A stretch of DNA of 52,982 nucleotides, from assembly GCA_944386165.1 (NCBI GenBank), contig CALXAA010000010.1:1-52982 (forward strand), given 5' to 3'. Within the stretch, counting starts at the first letter, position 1; every line of letters starts with the position of its first letter. The position numbers and the translations under genes were made by a program. A model generated the notes under the pieces. It was not told where the DNA came from. It did not search any database and was given only the letters and a program-made list of their open reading frames with translations. This document shows positions 43,196 through 51,819 of the stretch, piece by piece. This stretch comes from an uncultured Clostridia bacterium. GTDB taxonomy: Bacteria; Bacillota; Clostridia; TANB77; CAG-508.

Positions 43196-43582
43196 ATGGA
43201 TTGGTTGCAAAATTTTGATTGGTTACAATTATTAAAATGTTTTGTTACTGGTGGATTAATTTGTGTTATTGGTCAAATTTTAATTGATAAAACAAAACTT
43301 ACTCCAGCAAGAATCTTAGTTGTTTTTGTTACTACTGGTGCAATACTTGGAGGTCTAGGAATCTATCAATATTTAGTAGATTTTGCAGGAGCTGGTGCTA
43401 CTGTTCCTCTTACTGGATTTGGCTATAATTTAGCAAAAGGTGCTATTAAAGGTGTTAAAGAATTTGGTCTGATAGGTGCTTTTACTGGTGGCGTCACTTC
43501 TGCTGCCGGAGGCATTGCCGCTGCAGTTTTTTTCGGGTATATTGCTTCTTTAATATCAAAACCAAAAATGAAAAAAGAATAA
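43196..43582 (+). CDS. spoVAE: SpoVAE (SpoVAEb), dipicolinic acid channel component
   Basis: 128 aa from the ATG at 43196, behind AAAGGA; the frame open from 43157 overlaps the end of spoVAD without such a signal. Membrane protein with KCFVTGGLICVIGQ, DFAGAGATVPLTGFGYNLAKGA and FTGGVTSAAGGIAAAV, closely related in layout to SpoVAC (the GAGxxxPxTGF element is shared). It completes the minimal SpoVAC-D-E transporter. A large palindrome follows 35 bp downstream. Confidence 0.95.
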   Translation: MDWLQNFDWLQLLKCFVTGGLICVIGQILIDKTKLTPARILVVFVTTGAILGGLGIYQYLVDFAGAGATVPLTGFGYNLAKGAIKGVKEFGLIGAFTGGVTSAAGGIAAAVFFGYIASLISKPKMKKE

Positions 43583-43617
43583 CTAACTAACTGGGGTCGG
43601 TTCCAAAACAGAAAAAG

Positions 43618-43675
43618 TTGTCAGTGGGGACGGAGATTTTGACAATATTGTCAAAATCTCCGTCCCCACTGACAA
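43618..43675. repeat. 28-bp perfect palindrome, REP-like copy 2
   Basis: Arms 43618-43645 and 43648-43675 are perfect reverse complements around a 2-nt loop. Compared with copy 1 at 15167-15225 one stem pair is changed on both arms (A-T there, G-C here), so pairing is conserved. It separates the convergent spoVAE and guaB genes and ends at the guaB stop. Confidence 0.92.
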
Positions 43676-45175
43676 CTATTGTTTATCTACTTCTTTAAGA
43701 ATTACATCATGTGCTTTTCCTTCTGCAATACTTACATTTGACACTATTGTAAGTCTTGCTTTTTCATGTAATTCTTTAATTGTAATTGCACCACAATTAC
43801 ACATTGTAGATTTTATTTTTGCAACTGTTATTGCAAGATTATCTTTTAATGGTCCTGCATATGGAATATAGGAATCAACGCCTTCTTCAAATGAAAGTTT
43901 TTTGTCTCCTCCCATATCATATCTTTGCCAATTTCTTGCTCTATTTGATCCTTCTCCCCAATATTCTTTAACAAAATTATTGTCTATTCTAACAACTCTT
44001 GTTGGGCTTTCGTCAAATCTTGCAAAATAACGTCCCATCATTGCAAAATCTGCTCCTAATGCTAATGCAATTGTAATATGATGGTCATGTACTATTCCTC
44101 CATCTGAACAGATTGGAATATATACTCCTGTTTCTTCAAAATATTTATCTCTTTCTGCAACAACATCAAGTAAACTACTTGCTTGTCCTCTACCTATTCC
44201 TTTTGTTTCTCTTGTTATACATATAGATCCTCCTCCTACTCCGACTTTTATAAAGTCAGCTCCTGCTTCGGCAAGATATCTAAAGCCTTCTGCATCTACT
44301 ACATTACCTGCTCCAACTTTTACTGAGTCTCCATATTTTTCTCTAATAAATTTAATTGTATTTTTTTGCCATACAGAATAACCATCTGATGAGTCTATAC
44401 ATAGTATGTCTACACCTGCATTTACTAATGCTGGTACTCTTTCTTCATAATCTCTTGTATTAATTCCCGCTCCTACTATGTATCTTTTATTTTCATCTAA
44501 TAATGAATTAGGATTATTTTTTCTTTCTTCATAATCTTTTCTAAATACTAAATATTTTAAGTTTCCTTCTTTTGTTAATATTGGTAAACATTCTTTTTTC
44601 TTTTCCCATATTATATCATTTGCTTCTACTAAGTTGATTCCTTCTTCTGCCCATATTACATTTTCTTTTGGTGTCATAAAATTGTCTATTGGAGCATTCA
44701 TATCATCTCTTGAAACTCTATAATCTTTATCTGTAACAAGTCCTAAAAATTTTCCATTTGCTGTTCCGTCTTCTGTAATCATTACTGTTGAATGTCCTGT
44801 TTCTTTTACTAATTCTATTACTTCTTTTAGAGTTGTTCCACTTTTTACATTTGAGTCACTTACAACAAAACCAGCTTTATGTTTTTTTACATGATATACC
44901 ATTTCTGCTTGTGATTCAATTGATTGAGATCCAAATATAAATGCAACTCCTCCTTCTCTTGCTAGTGCAATTCCCATTTTTTCTCCAGATACTGATTGCA
45001 TTATTGCAGATACCATTGGTACATTTGCTGAGTATTTTGGTTCTTCTCCTTTTTTGAATTTTACAAGTGGTGTTTTTAATGATACATTTGATGGTATACA
45101 TCTTTCATCTGTTAAATTTGGTAATAATAAAAATTCATTAAATGTTCTTGATATATCTTCTAATATTTTTGCCAT
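43676..45175 (-). CDS. guaB: Inosine-5'-monophosphate dehydrogenase
   Basis: 499 aa. TIM-barrel with two CBS domains inserted (about 95-215). The catalytic loop is [20 protein letters not shown], with the nucleophilic Cys near residue 319; Ile replaces the more usual Thr after it. The [28 protein letters not shown] segment binds the phosphate, and [21 protein letters not shown] is the flap region. It oxidises IMP to XMP with NAD, the committed step to GTP. It is 18 bp downstream of a nucleotidase gene on the same strand. Confidence 0.94.
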   Translation of the reverse strand: MAKILEDISRTFNEFLLLPNLTDERCIPSNVSLKTPLVKFKKGEEPKYSANVPMVSAIMQSVSGEKMGIALAREGGVAFIFGSQSIESQAEMVYHVKKHKAGFVVSDSNVKSGTTLKEVIELVKETGHSTVMITEDGTANGKFLGLVTDKDYRVSRDDMNAPIDNFMTPKENVIWAEEGINLVEANDIIWEKKKECLPILTKEGNLKYLVFRKDYEERKNNPNSLLDENKRYIVGAGINTRDYEERVPALVNAGVDILCIDSSDGYSVWQKNTIKFIREKYGDSVKVGAGNVVDAEGFRYLAEAGADFIKVGVGGGSICITRETKGIGRGQASSLLDVVAERDKYFEETGVYIPICSDGGIVHDHHITIALALGADFAMMGRYFARFDESPTRVVRIDNNFVKEYWGEGSNRARNWQRYDMGGDKKLSFEEGVDSYIPYAGPLKDNLAITVAKIKSTMCNCGAITIKELHEKARLTIVSNVSIAEGKAHDVILKEVDKQ

Positions 45176-45193
45176 TTTTTCTTATATGATATA

Positions 45194-45802
45194 TTATTTT
45201 ATATCATAATCTCCTTTCTTTATTTTATTTATAATATCAAAAATATGATACCAACTATATGCTGTTATTATATTTTTTCCAGATATGTTTTTATTATATT
45301 GACAATCAAATTTTATGACTTTTACTTTTGTTGATATATTTTGAATGTTTTTTGGGCTATCTTCTATCATAATATCTATATTGTTTTCAATACATTTTTC
45401 TAATTTTTCTTTATCTGTTGTAAATATTATTTTATCATATTTTATATTATTTTTTTCTAACCATTTTTTTGTTAATTCTTGCATTTGACCATAATACTTT
45501 GGTGGTAATCCTTCTTCATTTCTTGCTGTTATTATATAAATTTTGTTCTCTTCTTGTTGCAATTTATTTATTATTTGTGGTGCAAATGCTCTTGTTTGAC
45601 TTTCTACTACATATGTAAATAAATATTCATTCCAAAATTCATTGTCTTGTTCTTGTGTCCAATTAAATTTTTCAGTTTCCCAATATTTGCTTAAATCTAT
45701 TTTTATTGGAATATTTTTTTCTACACACATTTTTGTTCCACAGTCAATAGTTGTTCTTTCCAAATCTATTAATACTCCATCTATATCTATTCCAATATTC
45801 AT
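45194..45802 (-). CDS. HAD-family 5'-nucleotidase-like protein (YqfW/NT5C type)
   Basis: 202 aa. Motif I is DIDGVL (residues 5-10), motif II is in YIITARN, and motif IV is MIEDSPKNI (DSP with Asp). The N-terminal cap inserted after motif I and the length fit the 5'(3')-deoxyribonucleotidase/YqfW group, which removes phosphate from nucleotides. Pairing with guaB suggests nucleotide pool control; the actual substrate is unknown. The ribosome binding site is AAAGGAG. Confidence 0.8.
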   Translation of the reverse strand: MNIGIDIDGVLIDLERTTIDCGTKMCVEKNIPIKIDLSKYWETEKFNWTQEQDNEFWNEYLFTYVVESQTRAFAPQIINKLQQEENKIYIITARNEEGLPPKYYGQMQELTKKWLEKNNIKYDKIIFTTDKEKLEKCIENNIDIMIEDSPKNIQNISTKVKVIKFDCQYNKNISGKNIITAYSWYHIFDIINKIKKGDYDIK

Positions 45803-45848
45803 TTTATTTAATTCTCGTTTCTCCTTTTATATAATTTAAAACACAAAG

Positions 45849-45880
45849 AGGTCTTATTTGATTTTTTCAAATAAAGACCT
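45849..45880 (-). terminator. Terminator of infC-rpmI-rplT
   Basis: AGGTCTTATTTGA at 45849-45861 pairs with TCAAATAAAGACCT at 45867-45880 (one bulge). On the minus strand CTTTGTGTTTT follows. Confidence 0.75.
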
Positions 45881-45900
45881 CCTTTCTTTTTATTTAAAAT

Positions 45901-46251
45901 TTATGCATTTTTTGCTATTGTAGCAATTTCTGTGAATGCTTTTGGATCATTTATAGCTATTTCTGATAACATTTTTCTGTTTATTGTTACATTAGCTTTC
46001 TTTAATCCTGATATTAGTTTGCTATATGTTGTTCCATTCATTCTTGCTGCTGCATTTATTCTTGCTATCCATAGTTTTCTAAAGTCGCTCTTTCTGTCTT
46101 TTCTTCCAACATATGCATATGATAATGATTTTAATACTGCTTGATTTGCATTTCTGAATCTATAGTGTTTTGCACCATAATATCCTTTTGCTTGTTTTAA
46201 TACTTTTTTGTGTCTTGCTCTTGTTGTCATTGCTGATTTTACTCTTGCCAT
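45901..46251 (-). CDS. rplT: 50S ribosomal protein L20
   Basis: 116 aa, normal length. [39 protein letters not shown] and the [16 protein letters not shown] segment are diagnostic. L20 is needed for early 50S assembly, and in Firmicutes it represses its own operon by binding the infC leader. The ribosome binding site is AAGGAGG. It is third in infC-rpmI-rplT, 21 bp after rpmI. Confidence 0.97.
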   Translation of the reverse strand: MARVKSAMTTRARHKKVLKQAKGYYGAKHYRFRNANQAVLKSLSYAYVGRKDRKSDFRKLWIARINAAARMNGTTYSKLISGLKKANVTINRKMLSEIAINDPKAFTEIATIAKNA

Positions 46252-46272
46252 TGTTCTTTTCCCTCCTTATTT

Positions 46273-46476
46273 TTAGTTACCGTATGGTAATAATTTCTTT
46301 ATTGTGTTTTCACATGTTTTATCTGCATATGCTTTTGGACATCTGCTAGACATTTTTTGTCTTTTTGTTTTGTTTGCTAATAAGTGTCTTCTATTAGCTG
46401 TTGTTCTTTTTACTTTACCTGTTGCTGTTAAAGAATATCTTTTCTTTGCAGCTTTATTTGTTTTTAATTTTGGCAT
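46273..46476 (-). CDS. rpmI: 50S ribosomal protein L35
   Basis: 67 aa from the ATG at 46476, where the protein begins [14 protein letters not shown] as L35 always does; six extra codons upstream contain the ribosome binding site. The basic core [27 protein letters not shown] is typical. It lies between infC and rplT in the conserved order. Confidence 0.96.
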   Translation of the reverse strand: MPKLKTNKAAKKRYSLTATGKVKRTTANRRHLLANKTKRQKMSSRCPKAYADKTCENTIKKLLPYGN

Positions 46477-46515
46477 TGTAATTGCTCCTTTCAATTGTTT
46501 TTTATATTATAAGCT

Positions 46516-47028
46516 TTAATTAGCTTTTTTAGCTAGTATTATAAACATGTTTTTACCTTCTAGTTTTGGACTTTTTTCAACTACTGCTACATCGCTTAAT
46601 GCTGATATAAATTCATTTAAAACGTCTTCTCCCATTTTTACATTATTTAGTTCTCTTCCTCTAAATCTAACTGTTATTTTTACTTTGTTTCCGTCTTCTA
46701 TGAATTTTCTTGCATTTCTTGATTTGAATCCAAAGTCATGTTCTTCAATGTTTGGAGTTATTCTTAGTTCCTTTGTTTCTTGTACTTTTTGCTTTTTCTT
46801 TGCTTCTTTTTCTTTTTTTGCTTGTTCAAATTTGTATTTTCCATAATTCATTATTTTGCATACAGGAACTTGTGCATTTGGTGAAACTAGTACTAAGTCT
46901 AATTTCTTTTCTTCTGCTATTTCTAGCGCTCTTGATGTTGGTAACATTCCTAGTTTTTCTCCATTTTCTCCTATTAATTGAACTTCTTTTGCTCTAATTT
47001 GACCATTAATTGGTAATTCTTGTTTTAT
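46516..47028 (-). CDS. infC: Translation initiation factor IF-3, probable AUA start
   Basis: About 170 aa. KQELPINGQIRAKEVQLIGENGEKLGM opens the N-terminal domain; KEVQETKELRITPNIEEHDFGFK-type and KITVRFRGRELNN segments mark the linker and C-terminal domain that binds the 30S platform. The frame is open from a GTG at 47037, but that GTG overlaps the ribosome binding site AGGAGG (47037-47042). The codon correctly spaced from it, 8 nt away, is ATA at 47028-47026. Rare start codons (AUU, AUC, AUA) are the rule for infC, because IF-3 rejects them and so limits its own synthesis. I therefore place the start at ATA. Confidence 0.9.
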   Translation of the reverse strand: MKQELPINGQIRAKEVQLIGENGEKLGMLPTSRALEIAEEKKLDLVLVSPNAQVPVCKIMNYGKYKFEQAKKEKEAKKKQKVQETKELRITPNIEEHDFGFKSRNARKFIEDGNKVKITVRFRGRELNNVKMGEDVLNEFISALSDVAVVEKSPKLEGKNMFIILAKKAN

Positions 47029-47042
47029 ATAAAACACCTCCT

Positions 47043-47190
47043 AGAAAAATAAAAAAATTGACTTTGTTACAAGCCAATTCCACATAAATATATTATACTT
47101 TTTTCGTAATTTAATTACATATAATATAAGTTTTTTCTAACCTTTTTCCACATAGATAAGGTGAGAAGTGGATAACTTCTTCTTGTAACG
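47043..47190 (-). promoter_or_regulatory. infC leader with attenuator (L20-type control)
   Basis: The predicted 5' end near 47190 carries GTTACAAG (47189-47182), the exact complement of CTTGTAAC at 47073-47066. The latter overlaps the hairpin ATTGGCTT/AAGTCAAT (47078-47071 and 47064-47057), which is followed by TTTTTTTATTTTT. So the leader can form either a terminator or a competing long-range pairing, as in the L20-controlled infC leader of Bacillus. A further hairpin GAAGTTATCCACTTC lies near the 5' end. Confidence 0.82.
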
Positions 47191-47196
47191 TTAATT

Positions 47197-47225
47197 ATTA
47201 TACTATATTACCAAAAGCTTGTCAA
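47197..47225 (-). promoter_or_regulatory. Consensus sigma-A promoter of infC-rpmI-rplT
   Basis: On the minus strand TTGACA (47225-47220), a 17-bp spacer and TATAAT (47202-47197): a perfect match, as expected for a strongly expressed ribosomal operon. Confidence 0.9.
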
Positions 47226-47281
47226 GAGTTATTGTGATTTTTTCTTAAAAGATTCTGGAAAATTTTTATAAAACAAAAAAT

Positions 47282-47328
47282 AAGCCCACTATATATTCTC
47301 TAAATTAAAGAAAATATATAGTGGGCTT
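47282..47328 (-). terminator. Terminator of the 376-aa gene
   Basis: AAGCCCACTATATATT and its complement AATATATAGTGGGCTT enclose a 15-nt loop. On the minus strand ATTTTTTG follows. Together with the infC leader this accounts for 47029-47393. Confidence 0.85.
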
Positions 47329-47393
47329 GGAAGTTAATTTCTAAAGTTTTTGTTTCAACAGCTAATAGATTTAACTGATGATATAGTCTTGAA

Positions 47394-48524
47394 TCAACCT
47401 TCTATGAAATCTACAACCAATTCACCATATTCAATTGAGAAATAAGATTGTTTGTTACCTTTGTGAATTCTAAATCCAATAAATCTGGGTGATTCTTGAC
47501 TAATTACTGGTTCATAGCTATCAAACACTCCTATTTTTTCTATTATACCATTTTCATCAGTCATTACAAAATGTCCATCAGAATACTCCAAAATTTTAAA
47601 CACATCACCTCTGTCAGACCTATCATGATTTTTGTGGCAATAAATACAATTAAGACTTTCATACGAATTAACTACTTCTTCGAAATCACTAGTAAAGTCG
47701 TATACATGTTTCTTCATATTATGGTCTACAATTGTAATATTAGTAATATGTCTTGGATAACCTGCCACTTTGACTGTGTTACCTGTAGCTCTAAACAATT
47801 GAGTTTTTACAATAATTGACTTTGCCTTCAGAGGATAAATCTCCTTTTGTTTGGTTACAGAGTAAATTCCAAAATTTTCTCCACTACGAATTGTACAAAT
47901 TTTTTCATAGTCTCTAAAATCATAATAATCCCTATAGATACTATCGGCATATTTAACTGTATAAATCGGACTACAATCGTCATAGAAAGGAACTAAAATT
48001 TTTTCTCCTCCAAGATCAGTTATGGCTTTTTTACCATTGTTACTTATTTCTAGATTTATTTCCCTTTCTTGGATTTTATCAACCCACCCTATATTAGAAA
48101 TCTTACACTTTTCATTAAAAATTGCAGACTTTCCTTCAAGGTTAGTTAGCAGTAAGTATCTCACATCATAAGAGTAAGGCCTACAAATAAACAAATATTT
48201 CTTATAGATGCCCTCAATAAATCTTGTTCCATCAAAATTGAATAATTCATAGCCCTTTTCGTTCTTAGATACAATAAAAGCCATATTCTGATTTGCCTGA
48301 GCATTCCCAGTTATACATACAATTTCAAGTGATTCTCTAGGCTCATCAGGAATAATCGGCTTACCAGTTGTTTCTGAATACACCCCCATTTTAGCATACT
48401 TTTCATTTTCGTCCTTAATCCGGATAATTTTGCACATGTCTTTCGGACAAGCTGCTACAAATGAGCGCTGAAAATGTATAATTTCGTCGCCATTATGCAA
48501 ATTGTACTGTTCGTGGTAAATCAT
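47394..48524 (-). CDS. Unknown 376-aa protein with WG-like beta repeats
   Basis: I do not recognise a named family. No signal peptide or membrane span is visible. Five or six segments share a loose pattern of a hydrophobic strand, a turn with Gly or Asn, and an aromatic-rich strand: YELFNFDGTRFIEGIYKKY, SAIFNEKCKISNIGW, KKAITDLGGEKILVPFYDD, FGIYSVTKQKEIYPL, HFVMTDENGIIEKIGVFD. This resembles WG or KWG repeats, suggesting a beta-propeller. CIYCHKNH (about 292-299) may be a half metal site. The ribosome binding site is AAAGGAG and the gene has its own consensus promoter and terminator, standing alone. Codon use looks slightly less AT-rich than its neighbours in places. Confidence 0.7.
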   Translation of the reverse strand: MIYHEQYNLHNGDEIIHFQRSFVAACPKDMCKIIRIKDENEKYAKMGVYSETTGKPIIPDEPRESLEIVCITGNAQANQNMAFIVSKNEKGYELFNFDGTRFIEGIYKKYLFICRPYSYDVRYLLLTNLEGKSAIFNEKCKISNIGWVDKIQEREINLEISNNGKKAITDLGGEKILVPFYDDCSPIYTVKYADSIYRDYYDFRDYEKICTIRSGENFGIYSVTKQKEIYPLKAKSIIVKTQLFRATGNTVKVAGYPRHITNITIVDHNMKKHVYDFTSDFEEVVNSYESLNCIYCHKNHDRSDRGDVFKILEYSDGHFVMTDENGIIEKIGVFDSYEPVISQESPRFIGFRIHKGNKQSYFSIEYGELVVDFIEG

Positions 48525-48620
48525 AATCTGCTCCTTTTTTATGTTGTTAATATTCGGACAAAACTTTTATCACCTTCCATTTCAATGTACAATAAGCTTT
48601 TAGCTTATATTATGATTCAT

Positions 48621-48649
48621 ATTATATTATAGGATTAGTTTTATGTCAA
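48621..48649 (-). promoter_or_regulatory. Consensus promoter of the 376-aa gene
   Basis: On the minus strand TTGACA (48649-48644), a 17-bp spacer and TATAAT (48626-48621). The leader is about 90 nt and contains an AAGCT/AGCTT hairpin. Confidence 0.82.
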
Positions 48650-48667
48650 GTAAAAGTCTTATTTCTT

Positions 48668-48713
48668 ATAAGTTCAAAAAAATACTATTTTATATTGATT
48701 TTTTTGAACTTAT
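48668..48713. repeat. Perfect 16-bp inverted repeat between the 376-aa and DUF4912 genes
   Basis: ATAAGTTCAAAAAAAT at 48668-48683 and its exact complement at 48698-48713 flank 14 bp. There is no T tract outside the stem, so it is not a normal terminator; it could be a miniature insertion remnant. The rest of the gap 48525-48884 holds the two promoter regions. Confidence 0.7.
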
Positions 48714-48884
48714 GTGATGTGATTGAATTAGAAATTTTAGTTAGAGTGCAAAAGATCGGATATGAGGTTGTTTGTATTTAAATATTGCAAAAAAATATTT
48801 TTCATTAAATTTATAAATTCCCTTGAATTTATTTCAAATTTAGTATAATATAAAGAAAAACTGTTTTTACATAGGAGGAGAAAA

Positions 48885-50036
48885 ATGCCAAACAAAACTA
48901 AAGAAACAAAAAAAGAAATAGTAAAAGAAACAGAAAAAATAAGCAAAGTACCAGAAAAAGAAGAAAAAAATGAGATTAAAAAGACAAAAAAGAAAAACAC
49001 TTCTGCCAAAGAAATAGCTGTTAAAGTTGCTGAAACAATTAAAGAAGCTTCTAAAAAAATAATAGGTTCAAAAGAAAAAAATGAGAAAAAGCCAAAAAAA
49101 GCAACTAGAAAATCAAAAAAAGTCACTGAAGAACCTATAACAACTGAAACTGAAAAAACATCTAAAAAAGCATCAAAGAAAACAACGTCAAGCACGAAAA
49201 AAACAAATACCAAAAGCTCAACAACTGCAAAAAAATCAGTTTCCAAAAAAGAAGCAAACAAACCAAAAGATATAACAATCTCTAAAATAAAAAATGTAAA
49301 AGAAACATATAAATCAGCAAAAGCAATAAAACCAAAGCCAAAAGCAAAAAAAGCAACAAAAAAGCCAGTAAGTGTTATAGAAAATTATGAATTACCTTAT
49401 AGATATAATGAAACAATTGTAAGAATTCTTTACCAAACCCCAAACACACTATTTGTATATTGGGACATGTCTGATAAAGATAGACAAAAATACATCAAAC
49501 AATTTGGCGAAGATTTCTTTAACAACTCATACCCTGTTTTAATAATCCATAACGACACAATGAACTACAGTTTCGAAATAGCAATAAACGATTTTGCTAA
49601 CAGTTGGTATTTAAGAGTAAATGACAGTAAATGCAACTACAGAGTTGAACTTGGAAGAAGAATAAGCAACATAAATAGCAATAATACTAAAGCTCAAAAT
49701 AACGACTCTAGCCAAAACTTCCATAATGATTATATATATGTTTCTATGTCAAATTCAGTAGAATTACCTAATGATCACATTCTATTTAAAACAAATGGAA
49801 ATAATACAATTAAATATAGAAATGTAAAAACAAAACAAGAAACAAATATATCAATTTTCGACATAATCAAAAATCTACCACTAATAGAAAAAACTGAAAT
49901 ACCTTATCTAAGTAGTGAAATTTTAGAAGGCTTATATACTGCAATTTATAAAAACGAAGACTTATCAGTTCTTGAAGCTCTTGCAAATCCATCTTCAAGA
50001 GGATTAGAATCAAGCAGAATGCCACACAGCAAATAA
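48885..50036 (+). CDS. DUF4912 protein with long Lys/Thr/Ala-rich N-terminal tail
   Basis: 383 aa. Residues 1 to about 163 are low-complexity and strongly basic, repeats of KKT, KKA and TSK like the tails of histone H1-like or HU-extended proteins. From about 165 the DUF4912 domain begins: YRYNETIVRILYQTPNTLFVYWDMSD, then SYPVLIIHNDTMNYSFEIAIND and WYLRVNDSKCNYRVELGRRI, a beta-sandwich. DUF4912 genes often sit beside GH57 glucan enzymes, as here (62 bp upstream of one). The domain may bind glucan and the basic tail a polyanion; both are inference. The ribosome binding site is AGGAGGAG. Confidence 0.85.
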   Translation: MPNKTKETKKEIVKETEKISKVPEKEEKNEIKKTKKKNTSAKEIAVKVAETIKEASKKIIGSKEKNEKKPKKATRKSKKVTEEPITTETEKTSKKASKKTTSSTKKTNTKSSTTAKKSVSKKEANKPKDITISKIKNVKETYKSAKAIKPKPKAKKATKKPVSVIENYELPYRYNETIVRILYQTPNTLFVYWDMSDKDRQKYIKQFGEDFFNNSYPVLIIHNDTMNYSFEIAINDFANSWYLRVNDSKCNYRVELGRRISNINSNNTKAQNNDSSQNFHNDYIYVSMSNSVELPNDHILFKTNGNNTIKYRNVKTKQETNISIFDIIKNLPLIEKTEIPYLSSEILEGLYTAIYKNEDLSVLEALANPSSRGLESSRMPHSK

Positions 50037-50047
50037 AAAGTATTTAA

Positions 50048-50070
50048 AGTCGTAGGACTTTCCTACGACT
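50048..50070 (+). promoter_or_regulatory. Stable hairpin between the DUF4912 and GH57 genes
   Basis: AGTCGTAGGA at 50048-50057 pairs with TCCTACGACT at 50061-50070 over a 3-nt loop, with outer TTTAAA pairs. No T run follows, so it probably tunes read-through or stability inside one transcript. Confidence 0.55.
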
Positions 50071-50097
50071 CATTTAAATGAAAGGAACGAAGCAAAA

Positions 50098-51690
50098 ATG
50101 CAAAAAAAAGGATATGTAAGTTTTGTGCTACATGCACATCTTCCTTTTATTCATCACCCAGAAAGTGATGACTATCTAGAAGAATCTTGGTTATATGAAG
50201 CAATCTCAGAAACATATATACCACTATTACACAACTTTCAAAAACTAGTTGATGAAGGGGTAAAATTTAGAATAACAATGTCAATGACTCCCCCACTACT
50301 TTCTATGTTAGATAACAAATTATTACAAAAAAAATACATAAACTACCTTGAAAAATTAATAGAACTATCAAAAAAAGAAATTGAAAGAACAAAAGATAAT
50401 GAAAGAATAAACAAACTATCACATTATTATTATGATAGATATTCAAGTGATTTACATTTCTTTAGAGATGAATGCAATTGTAATTTAATAGAACAATTCA
50501 AGCACTTTCAAGATATTGGCGTATTAGAAATAATTACTTGTGGTGCAACACATGGTTATTTTCCAATATTATATGTTAATGAAGAAACAGTTAGAGCACA
50601 AATAGCAGTTGGTGTACAAACTTATGAAAAATATTTTAAAAGAAAACCTCGTGGAATTTGGCTTCCTGAATGTGGATACATTCCAGAAGCAGACAAATAC
50701 TTAAAAGAATTTGGTATAGAATATGCTATAGTAGAATCACATGGTGTATTATATGCAGATCCTACACCTATTTATGGAACATGTGCCCCAATTACATCAC
50801 CTGGTGGATTAACTTGTTTTGGAAGAGATATAACATCATCTCAACAAGTATGGAGTTCAATAAATGGATATCCTGGAGATTTTAATTACAGAGAATTTTA
50901 TAGAGATATTGGTTATGATGCAGATTATGATTATATAAAACCTTATATAGCCCACAATGGAGTTAGAGTACATACTGGAATTAGATATTATAGAATAACA
51001 GGAAAAACAGAACAAAAAGATATTTATGATGTTCAATGGGCAAAAGATTCTGCTGAAAAACAAGCTGGGCACTTCTTTAATTCTAGAAATGAACAAATTG
51101 AAAATGCATCTAAATATATGAATGTTCCACCAATTATTTTATGCCCTTATGATGCAGAATTATATGGACATTGGTGGTATGAAGGTCCATACTGGTTATA
51201 TATTTTGTTCAAAAAAATATATTATGATGATTGCAATTTTGAATTAATTACACCATCTGAATATATTGATAAATATCCAAATATTCAAGTATGCCAACCT
51301 TGTAGATCAAGTTGGGGTGCAAATGGATATAGTGGTGTTTGGTTAAACCCAACAAATGACTATGCTCACAGACACCTTCATAAAGCTGGTAGCAGAATGA
51401 TAGAACTTGCAACCAAATATCCAAATGCTACTGGAATTGTAAAAAGAGCATTAAACCAAGCAGCTCGTGAATTACTACTTGCTCAAAGTAGTGACTGGTT
51501 ATTTATTATAACAAATGGTACAATGGTTGATTATGCAAAAAAACGTATTGTTAATCATATTGGAAGATTTACAAAATTATATAATCAAATTAAAAGAAAA
51601 AGAATTGATATTCAATTTTTAAAAGATATTGAAAAAAAGGATTGTGTTTTTCCAGAAATTGATTATCACATATATACAAAATTAAATTAG
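50098..51690 (+). CDS. GH57 alpha-glucan enzyme (DUF1957-type, 1,4-alpha-glucan branching enzyme candidate)
   Basis: 530 aa. The GH57 motifs appear in order: HAHLPF (about 12-17), ATHGYFP (about 158-164), GIWLPECGY with the catalytic nucleophile Glu at 191, and CPYDAELYGHWWYEGPYWL with the acid/base Asp at 352, followed by a C-terminal helical DUF1957 domain. This arrangement is that of the GH57 branching enzymes, which make alpha-1,6 links in glycogen; 4-alpha-glucanotransferase is the alternative. The ribosome binding site is AAAGGA. The DUF4912 gene is directly upstream; no glycogen synthase or phosphorylase is in the window. Confidence 0.88.
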   Translation: MQKKGYVSFVLHAHLPFIHHPESDDYLEESWLYEAISETYIPLLHNFQKLVDEGVKFRITMSMTPPLLSMLDNKLLQKKYINYLEKLIELSKKEIERTKDNERINKLSHYYYDRYSSDLHFFRDECNCNLIEQFKHFQDIGVLEIITCGATHGYFPILYVNEETVRAQIAVGVQTYEKYFKRKPRGIWLPECGYIPEADKYLKEFGIEYAIVESHGVLYADPTPIYGTCAPITSPGGLTCFGRDITSSQQVWSSINGYPGDFNYREFYRDIGYDADYDYIKPYIAHNGVRVHTGIRYYRITGKTEQKDIYDVQWAKDSAEKQAGHFFNSRNEQIENASKYMNVPPIILCPYDAELYGHWWYEGPYWLYILFKKIYYDDCNFELITPSEYIDKYPNIQVCQPCRSSWGANGYSGVWLNPTNDYAHRHLHKAGSRMIELATKYPNATGIVKRALNQAARELLLAQSSDWLFIITNGTMVDYAKKRIVNHIGRFTKLYNQIKRKRIDIQFLKDIEKKDCVFPEIDYHIYTKLN

Positions 51691-51717
51691 CTTCGTTATT
51701 ACGAAGCTAGTTTTTTT
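51689..51717 (+). terminator. Terminator of the DUF4912-GH57 operon
   Basis: AGCTTCGT at 51689-51696 pairs with ACGAAGCT at 51701-51708, then seven T. The GH57 stop codon overlaps the first stem bases. Confidence 0.9.
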
Positions 51718-51819
51718 ACTCACACTTTCTATTTTTTAGAATATTATATCATAGTCATTGTATAAAATTAAATTTTAAGTAAATACTATACAAAATGAGA
51801 TTTTAGAAAGGATTATGTG

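Noticed and set aside
47035..47037. GTG at 47037 as the infC start codon
   Set aside because: It overlaps the ribosome binding site itself; ATA at 47028 has the right 8-nt spacing and the protein family begins there.
48737..49261. 174-codon minus-strand frame rich in Phe and Val
   Set aside because: It is the reverse complement of the Lys-rich tail of the DUF4912 protein, whose AAA and GAA codons give TTT and TTC on the other strand.
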